A model generated the notes under the pieces. That model saw only the letters and a program-made list of their open reading frames with translations. It made no database searches and was not told the origin of the DNA. Below are positions 55,601-64,000 of a stretch of DNA of 64,000 nt, in pieces. The stretch is from Aspidiotus rigidus (lineage: Eukaryota > Arthropoda > Insecta > Hemiptera > Diaspididae). The stretch spans positions 27,047,501 to 27,111,500 of the forward strand of contig JAVHKY010000003.1 of NCBI GenBank assembly GCA_035079385.1. Direction: 5' to 3'. Position numbers and translations under genes: made by a program. Every line of letters starts with the position of its first letter. The first letter of the stretch is position 1.

Positions 55601-55860
55601 ATAGAAGATGATTGCGTAACTGCACACTATCAAAAAGAACTCCTAGTGATGACCTCAAATTTCTACGGTACGGTTCTGCGTAATCAAAATCTTGAGGACA
55701 AAATTTTACTCGAATTCAGGACGATCAAAAAATGGAAAAAGGAAAACAAAAAAAATGAGATTAAAAATTTAGAGGACGGAGATGACAATTGATCGACGTG
55801 TTCGAGGAAAAGTTAGAAGATAAAGACAATTGACCAAACTAGTTTGTGAAGAAGGGTCCA
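52695..55860. other. No gene recognised
   Basis: A+T-rich with A-runs at 53119-53132 and 53561-53577. TGACGTCA occurs at 54169 and 55408. Open frames here lack family motifs. Confidence 0.4.
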
Positions 55861-55939
55861 CCCCTTTTTATGGCCAAGTTCAATAAATGCGAAAAACGAA
55901 TACTCCGAAGGGAGAGTGAACAATGCAAACCGCAGAAAA

Positions 55940-55990
55940 AATATAAACGACGAGCGCTTTCGGTTAATAAACCATCTTCAAGCCTGAAAT
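55940..55990 (-). ncRNA. Hammerhead core of PLE A4 pseudo-LTR
   Basis: Minus strand: CAGGC, TTGAAGA (55981-55975), stem II GGTT-TATT-AACC, GAA core, AGCGCT as palindromic stem III, C at 55952, then GTCG. It shares the core C-to-U change with copy A3. Three stem I pairs are possible, one of them G-U. Confidence 0.55.
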
Positions 55991-56026
55991 GAAAGCAACT
56001 GACGAACAGAAAAGAAGAGCAAGGTA

Positions 56027-56965
56027 TTAAGATTGTCCAAACGAGAAATCGCGGTGTGAATCATAAACCAGTTCGATCAGGCCATCTTCCAGAATGTACG
56101 AGTTGAGTACAGTGATACCGTCGGTGTTTAGATGACGCATTATCTCTATATGCTCGAGGGCGATGCGCTTACGATAAGAATTCTCCCTATGGAGTAGTTT
56201 TTCGGATCGCTCGCGGAAGTTGTGGCCACTGTTTATTAAATGATCAACAAAAGCTGACTCCTTTAAGTGTCCCTTCTTCCAAGACTTGAGGTTCTCAGCT
56301 ACTCTAACTTTCATTTGGCGGCTGGTCTCACCAATATAAAAGCCTCCACAATCCCCACATTCCAACTTGTAAACACCACTCCTCTCATCAATAGGTATGG
56401 AGTCCTTCAGTCTCACAAACAACCTCTTGACTGTGGTAGGGTTGTAAAACGCGGGTGTGAAGCCAAACGGGCGGAGGGCCCGACCCAATTGGAGGGAGAA
56501 CTTCTCCAAGAAAGGGAGACTGATCCAACGCAAACGGCGATCACGGATCGTGTCTCTGGGGAGGGAGGTGGTGGAATCAAGAAGGCTCCTCGTAACTTTC
56601 CTTCGAATCATCATGTCAACATCGACATTGACCCCATTCACTCTGGCCAGGTGTTTTATTGTGAGTAACTCTTTCTTGAAGGCAGACTGAATCAGTCTGT
56701 GAACTAGGCTGTGAAAAGCAGCCATCTTATGAGCAACAGGACCGAACGAACCACCGTGGACTAAAACATCGGTCGTAGTATCTTTCCTGTAAATTCCAAA
56801 CTTATGGATACCGTCTATTATAGAGATCGATAAATCCAAAAGGTTAATGGAAAATACCCCTATTTCCAACGTAAATTTGATGGAAGGGTACCAGGAATTG
56901 AGATACCTCAGAAACTCACCAAGGAGATCTGGGGGACCAGTTTCAGGTACATAGAACGTCATCAA
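56027..56965 (-). CDS. PLE A4 ORF: RT end plus intact GIY-YIG endonuclease
   Basis: A 312-codon minus-strand frame. The N-terminal part includes LLGEFLRYLNSWYPSIKFTL and INLLDLSIS (end of the RT palm). Then come KFGIYRKDTTTDVLVHGGS, the FKKELLTIKHLARVNGVNVD region, RWISLPFLEKFSLQLG, and the GIY-YIG domain: GVYKLECGDCGGFYIGETSR, ESAFVDHLINSGH and a final LIELVYDS. The RT catalytic box (RYVDDVLC) lies just upstream in another frame (56958-56969), so a single frameshift near 56965 separates catalytic palm and nuclease. Upstream, 57190-56970 reads ELQEFFGLLNICW, GIPIGLPLGSLISEIFMSRF and LLNHIHYWHRYVDD. Confidence 0.85.
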   Translation of the reverse strand: MMTFYVPETGPPDLLGEFLRYLNSWYPSIKFTLEIGVFSINLLDLSISIIDGIHKFGIYRKDTTTDVLVHGGSFGPVAHKMAAFHSLVHRLIQSAFKKELLTIKHLARVNGVNVDVDMMIRRKVTRSLLDSTTSLPRDTIRDRRLRWISLPFLEKFSLQLGRALRPFGFTPAFYNPTTVKRLFVRLKDSIPIDERSGVYKLECGDCGGFYIGETSRQMKVRVAENLKSWKKGHLKESAFVDHLINSGHNFRERSEKLLHRENSYRKRIALEHIEIMRHLNTDGITVLNSYILEDGLIELVYDSHRDFSFGQS

Positions 56966-57195
56966 CGTACCTGTGCCAATAGTGAATATGGTTAAGTAAC
57001 ACCTGGTTCAAGGAAAAGAGGTCAAGTTCAAACCTAGACATGAAAATTTCGGAGATGAGAGAGCCTAAAGGTAATCCAATAGGGATCCCTACTTCATCAG
57101 GAAACTCGAAAAATTTTCCTTCAAATTTACAGTAGTTGGGGGACCAACAAATATTCAGAAGACCGAAAAATTCCTGAAGCTCATTGTGAGGAATA

Positions 57196-57255
57196 TTCGT
57201 TTTTCGCGTTTATTATGGATCGCCGTAACCTTGAGGAACGTATTCGCTTAGCCAA
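57196..57255 (+). repeat. Inverted pseudo-LTR fragment at the 5' end of PLE A4
   Basis: 'ttcgtttttcgcgtttatta' and 'tggatcgccgtaaccttgag' run opposite to the element, mirroring its own 3' end at 55865. Same structure as at 40082. Confidence 0.6.
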
Positions 57256-57299
57256 GTTCAATCTTACGCTTATATAAATTCCCAGAGTAGGAGGAAGAT

Positions 57300-57755
57300 T
57301 TCAATGAAGAGATACAAAAAGTTACGGCTTCCTTAACGAAGCTAAACGAGGAACGCAGGGAATCTGTTCTATGGGTTGAATTGGTTTTGGTACTAAGAAT
57401 TTAAATTGAAATCTTAAAGATTCTTATGCTTTCCTGAGTCCCTTGTATCATGGTATATGTTGCCTAAAAGTAAGAATTCTTCAAAGTACCTTTCCTTTTT
57501 ATCATATATTATGGCTTCAAAGCCAAAATTTTCTTCTAAGTTCCTCTCATATCATATATTACGGCTCGAGAGTCGAAATATTTCCAAGTCTTCCTATCAT
57601 ATATAGCTCAAGAGTCAAATTTTTTTCAAGTTACCCTCCCATCATATATAGCCCGAGAGTCAAAATTTTTCCAAGTTTTTGGTTGGACGGCGCACGGAAA
57701 ATTTTTCGAGAACTCCCCCCCCCCCCCCTAGAACACGTTCCCTCTTAAAAATCAA
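57300..57755 (+). repeat. Hairpin-family copy with ~45-bp units
   Basis: Begins TTACGGCTTCCTTAACGAAG with GAACGCAGGGAATCTGTT. It continues through about seven CCAAGT-type units ('tatcatatatagctcaagag'), then GGCGCACGGAAAATTTTTCG and a decayed right end GAACACGTTCCCTCTT. A C-run (57714-57728) disrupts the end. Confidence 0.65.
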
Positions 57756-58275
57756 GGACAGCAGGAATCCGCAATATCTGCAGGAGTAGGGGGTAGGGTT
57801 CAATCAAGAAACCCGCGTTATCTGCGGCACTTAATCATCGGTCACGAACAAGCTTTATCATCTTCTTGAATACGTTCCGGATAACTCTCCTCTTTGAACT
57901 CAGCTTTCCCTCTATTATTGAGTTGAGATTTCTGAAAGTCTCTCTGCTCTATGTATAACAGATATTTTCTAGGTTCTTCAAAAGCAGATAACCTCCTTCT
58001 CCCCGTCATGTCTTCGATATTTTTCTAGATCCGACTATTGACGTCCCACTTCGATAATATCACATCGGACTGGTAAGTTTTCTTGACGTCACGCCCAGAT
58101 TTTCGTAAGTCTTTTCTCTATAGGGTTGTCTACCGGAAGGTCATCATCTGTTCACTGCACGTCCTGATATGAAATGAGGCGAATTCCCTCCTACAAGAGT
58201 AATTTTGGAAGTCTCTAAATTAAGTCAAGGTTATTCATGACGTCTAGTTACTGTTTCCAGAAGACTTCAACCTCC
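57756..58275. other. No gene recognised
   Basis: Non-coding, with TGACGTCA at 58084-58091. No motif assigned. Confidence 0.35.
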
Positions 58276-58279
58276 CTTA

Positions 58280-59500
58280 TAACTCAGTAGAATATATCTT
58301 ACACAAAAATATTGTAGTCGCTTGGCCTCCTGGACAAATAGAAAGCTCATTCTCTCCTTTTCGAATATTTCTCGTAATTGGCGCTTCATCCCCTCCAAAA
58401 AACCTTTGTTATCTCGCATTATAAAAAAATATTCCAAACTCCTACACTCGCCCCCATCGATAGATGGCTATCCTTACCAAAACCTCACCTATTTCGAAAT
58501 TTTTCATCGTTGGCCGTTCAAAATTTTGACACGGAAATACAAGGTTGCCACACCGCTACAATTTGCCGAACTAATTGAAACTCAATTCCGTGATTACCGT
58601 ATCATATACACCGATGGCTCAAAGTTGACTTCCGGTTGCGGTGCGGCCTTCTACGACTCCTTTTCGGGAGTTGTAAGGAACTTCCAAATTTGCCCCGGAT
58701 CCTCGTCCTATGACTGCGAAGTTGCTGCTATCTTCATGCCTCTTAACTTCGTATCTCAATCTAATCCTTCTTCTTCTCCGCATAACCAAATCCTTATCGC
58801 TTCAGATTTTCTCTCGGCTCTTCATGCAATCATAAAATCACCCTACAGTTACAATATCAGCACCACTATCATTAACACTCGCTTCCTCCTCCAACATCTA
58901 CTTCACTCTAAGAACATCAGCACTTCTTTTATGTAGATCCCCAGCCACAACGGGATTGAGGGCAATGAACGAGTTGATTCGGCAGCTAAAGCGGCTTGCT
59001 TCTCGCAGTCTGCCGCTAAATACTCATTCATTAGTGCAAATTTCCTCTTAGGTATAGCCCGAGAAGAAAACGAAGAAAAATGGCAAAGACACTACTTGGA
59101 AAACATTTCCCTCTCATCCCAATACTTCCATCTAGAAAACTCAATTCCCACTCATCCCTGGTACATATTGTCAAACTACGTCAACCGAAAATTCACTGTC
59201 TCAATTTGCAGACTTCGATTCAATCACAACAGGCTCCCGTACAGTTTGGCAAAATTTTTACCAAACATATCTCCTCATTGTCCTTTTCATCCGCAAGACA
59301 AGATAGTGGTCGACTTGAACCATATTCTTTTTTAATGTCCACATCTTACCACTCAACAAAAAACACTCCACTCTTCACTTATCAACTCTAATATTCAACG
59401 CCCTTTCGCTGCATTCAATTGCCTCCATATCACCAACCTCTCTGTCTTTCCTGCTCTTTACTCATTCATAAATTCTCTCTCTCCTACCCTCACTATCTAA
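58280..59500 (+). pseudogene. LINE fragment: RNase H domain and C-terminal Cys/His region
   Basis: Plus strand. The main frame (58322-58936) carries RNase H: IIYTDGSKLTSGCGAAFYDS (first Asp), YDCEVAAIF (Glu), LIASDFLSALHAI (second Asp). The next block, IPSHNGIEGNERVDSAAKAA (final Asp), follows a TAG that interrupts it at 58934. After a frameshift the tail reads LRFNHNRLPYSLAKF, then DLNHILF, the zinc-motif region. It resembles the 24-27-kb element in layout but is a distinct sequence. The RT part is absent, so it is 5'-truncated or cut by rearrangement. Confidence 0.82.
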
Positions 59501-59689
59501 TCCACTTGCTTCTCCCTGTCTTCTACCTCACAATTATGTTACATCATCGGGCGAAATGACTCTTCGGTCGAAGCCCTATTCATAAACCGTATTTTCTTCA
59601 TGTATTTTTTTTTTTCCTTTTTTTTTGTTTGTTTCTTTTTTTCTAGTAAACGGTTTAATATTCATTAGCATACCAATTTACTTTTGGGT

Positions 59690-60720
59690 TTGTAATCAAC
59701 TGATCTTTTCTGATTTTCTTAGTGGAATTTCTAATGGTCTTTCGCTCTTGAAAATGGTTGCTTGTGCGGAAAGCATCTAAGGGCATTCTGAGAGAGGAAG
59801 TATGACAAGTTTAGAGAGAACTGATTTACTGGCTAAATCATAAATTGGTGATCCGTAATCTAGTTTGGAACGAATTATGCTCATGTAGAGTTGTAATAAT
59901 AATTTTCTCTAGATCCTTTAGAAGGATGTGAGAGAAATTTCTGAATGGATAGAGCACGGATGCATTTTGCTTTTAGGGTTTTGTTGTGGAGAGTCCAGGA
60001 AAGTTTTTGATAAAAAAGAAGTCCGAGAAGTTTAGCTGAATTGCGAGATGGAACTTCAAAATTTTGAATGAGAAATGGTTGACGAAACGGGGGAGGGAGT
60101 CTTTCCTTAAAAATAACTGATCAAGGACCCTCGAAACGATGGTCCGATGGCTACATTAGTTGAGCGAAACAGGCCGAGGGCCTAATCCTTGTGGCTTGAT
60201 GATGATGATGATGTTCTTGAGGAGGAGGGGAGAATTCGAATCCGTTTTTTGCTGTCCATTTGGTGATTGCGTAGAGCGTTGTTTGAAAGAGTCTATGTGG
60301 TCTTTAGGAATTGTAAGAGCGAATGGAGATGTTGGAATCGTCAGCAAAGAAACCTTGGGTAAGGGGGGGGGGGAAAGACAAGTTTTTTTATATCCTTGAT
60401 GGCTAAGAGGAAGAGTAGGACGCTGAATACCTTTTCCTTGGGGACTCCGTTTTGAACAGGGAGAGGGGAGGAACATGTATTTTGGGCCCTTACCATTAAT
60501 GTTCTGTCATTGAGAAAGTTTTGGAGTATTTTAGGAAGGTTGCCGTAGACACAAATATCTTCAAGTTTTTTAACGATCAGGTATCTCCATACTCGGGAGT
60601 AGGCTTCCTGAAGGTCGAAAAAATTGAATAAAGACATGATTTGTTGAGAGATGATGTGTGTTAATTTGCGTTTGGAGATCAAGAGGAGTTTAAGAGAGGA
60701 GAGAGAAAGTTATTTGTTTC
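59690..60720 (-). pseudogene. LINE reverse transcriptase fragment, opposite strand
   Basis: Minus strand, high to low coordinates: FNFFDLQEAYSRVWRYLIVK (motif A region), NGVPKEKVFSVLLF (motif B, with GVP-GS lost), a degenerate region where YADD should be, PSRNSAKLLGLLFYQKLSW, LKAKCIRAL, then RSKLDYGSPIYDLASKSVL near 59830. Motif order matches the RT of the 24-kb element. Its 3' end meets the 3' end of the plus-strand RNase H fragment, so the two LINE pieces lie tail to tail. A G-run at 60363-60372 and indels break the frame. Confidence 0.78.
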
Positions 60721-60724
60721 TAAA

Positions 60725-62735
60725 TATCAAATAAGTCTTTTGTTGAGTATTTTTGGGAATTATTTGCCCAGAACACTAGATCGAATTGATTGAGGAAGAT
60801 TATTGCACAATATGATGAGGAAACGACTTCTGCTCCAATCGTCTTGAGCAAAAATGAGTCAGGTTTGAGCTAATTCGATAAAATAATTTTCCAAGTTGCT
60901 CGGAGCAGCAGACATCTTGACTCATACAATTGTTCTAAACGATAAAAATAGCGACCGAAGATGAAGAGTACTTCCCTTTAAATTTTTTCAATAAAAATGA
61001 AAATTGTGACAAGAAGTACAAAAAGCGCCGAAGAATGAAAAAAAAAGTGAAAAAAAATACTCCAGAAAAGAAAGGAAAAGTAGGCACTTGAAACCCTTTA
61101 GAAAAAAAGAAGAAAAATTATCCCACCAGATAATGTTAAGAAAAAAGAATCCCTTTAAATTGATTCATTTTAGTTAACATCGTCTTCTTCGTTCAAGAGT
61201 TTACACTCAAGAGTCTCAAGCACGCGGTATACCAGCTTAACGGCTTTTCGGACACGTTCGTGGTGTTGAACGTCGTTGTCCTTTCTTCTCGTCGAAATGA
61301 AAAAAATTTGACAGATATACCGCCTTCGCAACGTAACAATTTCTTACAGGAATTTTCGGACTCAGATAAATGAACGTGCGATGTTTCCAACGGAAATTGT
61401 GCTCCGGCAGTCCTGGTCGTCGACGACCTTAATTTAAATTGTAGCCCTCTAGAGTATTAAACTTTCACGCATATCGGTGGCAAAGTGTACTGTAATAGGT
61501 ACAAAAAGTTATGAAGTAAATTAGCCCGGCTGCCTTTTTATCTTTCATTTACTTAACTTCTCGTCACGGTGCTCGGTAAAACGAAAGAGTATCAACCAGT
61601 CGGGGAACATTTAGCGATAAATAAAAGAAACACAGATCGGAAAAACGATGAATAGTTTACACGCTGGAAACGTTCGATGCTGGTAAATAAAAACTGAAGA
61701 GCGAAATGAAAGAGGGAAAGAGACGCAGAAAAAATTAGGTCACTGGAAAAACGCGCGAGTATATGATTGTTATCGAATTCGCATTCCGATTATCCGCTCG
61801 TATACGAAAAATTTTCGCGTCAAATGAAATCGAGAAGAAAAAGAGGTCTACAAATTCTGTACAGCCGTGCAATTCCTCCAGCAAAAAGTGATATATCAAA
61901 ATCGTTCATAGTTGTCTCCTGTGACATGGGTTAGTCGAATCAGGTGTTAGTCTGTGCTACCAAATTGAAAATCGATCTCCTATTTACACTCCGAACGTCG
62001 AAAATTTGCGCCTTTGAACCTTCAATCTTGGCGACAACTAATTATGTAAATACATACCTACGGACGAAGAGAAGCAGATGGAAGAAGCTCGAAGATGCGA
62101 GTAAATCTGAAGAACTCGTTCGACTCGATTCTAAAAATATGTAAATCCTACTAGAAAATGGACATTCAAAGACGTACTACATTTGCAAACACGAATTTTG
62201 TAGCTATAAGCCGGCCATACCGTATGTGTGAATCGCATTAGTAATTTTGCTTATACAAATCGGGTCGTGTTCCAACTTTTCTATAACAAAATTTGAAATC
62301 TCAAGATGTTGAAAGAATGGTAGATTTGAGTACTCGCAGAATATGAAAGGTGCACAAATTTCTTTAAGTCAATAAAATGACATATCTTGATACGCATTCA
62401 TAGAACTATCTTATCTGAAATCATTTAATAATGATCAATCTATTTGGTCCCTTAATGTGGGAAAGAGAAATGTAACCGTAAAGTGATGAAATACTCTTGT
62501 CGGATCTCAAAAACAATCTGAAACTATGATAGTGGAAGATATCGTGGGCCAGAAAAACCGGTCATTCAATGACCAAATTCTACAGCCAGAAAGAAGAACT
62601 AGGTCACCTCGGTCTCGATAATGGCGGAGATATTTATGAATGCGGTATGGAAAACAAGATATTGGAAGACAGCAAAATCATAAATTCGATTGAATACAGG
62701 GTTACATACGTACATTATATCCTAATAGTGTGACC
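60725..62735. other. No gene recognised
   Basis: A+T-rich. A possible minus-strand exon near 61335-61420 was examined and not accepted. No repeats shared with the rest of the window were noticed. Confidence 0.4.
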
Positions 62736-62739
62736 AGGC

Positions 62740-63680
62740 ACTAATGGACAGGTGGACAAATTCCTTCTGGAAACGAGTGCGATGAATGAAAGTATCAAAT
62801 CGACAGTGGAAACAGGCAGTGAGACCATCAACTGTTTGTAATACCTAATACTCACATCACACTGGAAAGTAACAGGATAGATGCAAAGTCTACAAGAAGC
62901 CAACGCACACGGACACCATGATTCCAAGGGAGTCTTACCTCCACCCCAGGTACAAGTTAGTGCTGATTCAGAACTTTTGTTATCGAGCAATTTCTATTTT
63001 GGAGAACGATGAAGAGAAGAGGAAAGAAATCGAGATGGTAAAACAGATCGCAACAGCCAACGGCTACTACAGAGGTGTGGTTGAGAGAGTCTTCGGGAAA
63101 ATGTAAGCAAAAGAGAGAATCAATTACCGCATCGTGAGAAAGTACTCCTGATCAGTATCTACACACGAAAATAAACGAACAATGCATGTGATGAAGCAGT
63201 TCAGTGAATATGACGTGCATACAATAACAACCGGCCGTCCATGGTGAAGAGAGTAAGCAATGACCGGACGGAAGGAAAGAACAAAGAGAATTAGAGTAGT
63301 GTACAAGGTGCAAACAGTGGGGAGAAAGTCTAACATGAAAAAAAAATAAGTACGAAACATGAAGGGAAAAGAAGATGACAAGTCACTGTTTGGCAAACAC
63401 TGCAATGTAGAACAGCTCAATGATGAAGGAATATTCGCTGTCATACACATGTAGAAGCCCACATGAAAAGAAGAAAACTCTGGGAACGGATGGTGATGGC
63501 AAAGGTAAAGAAGATATAAGCCCGCCTCTTGAACCATTTAATCACGTTTGACACCAAAATATTATTCAGCTTGGTGATTGGAAAGAAAAATTACAGAAGC
63601 GTCCAATGAGATGACTGCAAACCTTGCAGCCAATAGAAACGCAGCACATGAGTTAAAGAGTGAACCAATCACAAAACAGC
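62740..63680 (+). pseudogene. Penelope-like element family B (longest copy, B3)
   Basis: Plus strand. The post-palm RT region is recognisable as CKVYKKPTHTDTM (the YRKPTHTD motif typical of PLEs), then SYLHPRYKLVLIQNFCYRAI and EKRKEIEMVKQIATANGYY (62918-63106). After frame breaks come YDVHT, VYKVQ-type nuclease start, LFGKHCNVEQL and MKRRKLWERM. The YIG motif has decayed. The 3' non-coding part (63540-63670) matches copy B2. This copy best shows that family B is a PLE distinct from family A. Confidence 0.75.
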
Positions 63681-63769
63681 ATTGTTGCCAAGAAGTTCTC
63701 AATTTCATATTTTCAGCTCAAAAATTGAATTAGTTCAGATTTCTATCCGCTATATCGTCGTTGGATCGG

Positions 63770-63985
63770 AAAAACCCTCCTATGTGCCATTTTTTGAGAA
63801 ATGCACTTTTTTATATGGTTGGACGCGGAATTTCAAGGCGCATCGACTGGAAAAATCCCCTATGTGCTAAGCTCAAAATTACGCCGGTAGGAGCGGTTTT
63901 GAATACTTCCTATGTGCACCATCCAGAAAATGTGGTCTGGAATACCTCCTATGTGCAGAGCAAACCTCTTATGTGCAATATTTAG
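63770..63985 (+). repeat. Short CCTATGTGC repeats
   Basis: CCTATGTGC or a one-base variant occurs about five times (63780, 63859, 63910, 63948, 63970), mostly as AATACCTCCTATGTGC-like phrases. Spacing is irregular, 20-80 bp. The array may continue past the window end. Confidence 0.55.
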
Positions 63986-64000
63986 GGCCAGGAATTCCTC

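Larger units (their letters stand above)
55862..57195 (-). mobile_element. Penelope-like element family A, copy A4
   Basis: The longest PLE here. From 57190 downward: partial RT, connection, GIY-YIG, stop at 56027, pseudo-LTR with hammerhead core (55940-55990) and an end near 55865 (TTCGTTTTTCGCATTTATTG on the minus strand). It has no Merlin insertion, so it serves as the empty-site control for copy A3. Identity to A3 is high, so both are fairly young. Confidence 0.88.

Noticed and set aside
61335..61425. Minus-strand open segment ending at a gtaaga donor (ETSHVHLSESENS)
   Set aside because: The acceptor side is weak and no domain is recognised; it cannot be tied to the RPTP gene.

Overview
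The window is intron-rich, A+T-rich animal DNA, most likely from an insect. The evidence is a receptor-type tyrosine phosphatase (RPTP) gene split into small GT-AG exons, R1/I-like non-LTR retrotransposons, Penelope-like elements (PLEs) with a GIY-YIG domain, a Merlin-type DNA transposon and many palindromic (foldback) elements. The species cannot be named from the sequence. No tRNA, rRNA, CRISPR array or prokaryotic gene was seen.

Host gene. Six minus-strand exons (37646-37764, 29118-29205, 20142-20218, 6917-7051, 3185-3322, 2096-2253) join with matching phases into the first two thirds of one PTP domain. The exon carrying the Cys-X5-Arg signature must lie before base 1. Introns are about 8.4, 8.9, 13.1, 3.6 and 0.9 kb and hold nearly all the repeats described here. 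A possible further upstream exon is at 37839-37929. Sequence above about 38 kb is either more upstream intron or intergenic.

Mobile DNA by region. 0-1.1 kb: R1-like LINE remnant. 3.9-6.1 kb: degenerate satellite with higher-order structure and a small insertion. 8.5-10.7 kb: large foldback F1. 11-14 kb: PLE family B, PLE family A with a complete-looking hammerhead ribozyme, and two copies of a dispersed repeat. 16-19 kb: hairpin-ended element W1, a small palindrome and an eroded PLE A. 22-23.7 kb: blocks of a ~45-bp minisatellite. 24-26.8 kb: a 5'-truncated LINE with a 12-bp target-site duplication. 30-32.7 kb: element W2, a palindrome and a very A+T-rich block. 35-36 kb: foldback F2. 37.2-37.6 kb: R1-like remnant. 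39 kb: foldback F4. 40-41.7 kb: a PLE A copy interrupted at its stop codon by a Merlin-like element with an 8-bp duplication. 42 kb: PLE B. 45.5-46 kb: palindrome of inverted arrays. 46.3-48 kb: foldback F3 with a 12-bp minisatellite inside. 50-52.7 kb: interlocked inverted repeats. 55.9-57.2 kb: PLE A. 58-60.7 kb: two LINE fragments tail to tail. 62.7-63.5 kb: PLE B.

Best leads. (1) A dispersed element family whose ends fold into a 6-bp stem with a GAA or TTC loop (AACAGG/CCTGTT or AGCGGG/CCCGCT) around a ~45-bp tandem core. (2) Hammerhead cores in PLE A copies whose tiny stem III is palindromic and changes sequence while staying palindromic. (3) At least four large foldback elements. (4) A Merlin element nested in a PLE. 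(5) An RPTP domain lacking the WPD-loop aspartate. All homology statements are from reading motifs by eye; no search was run.
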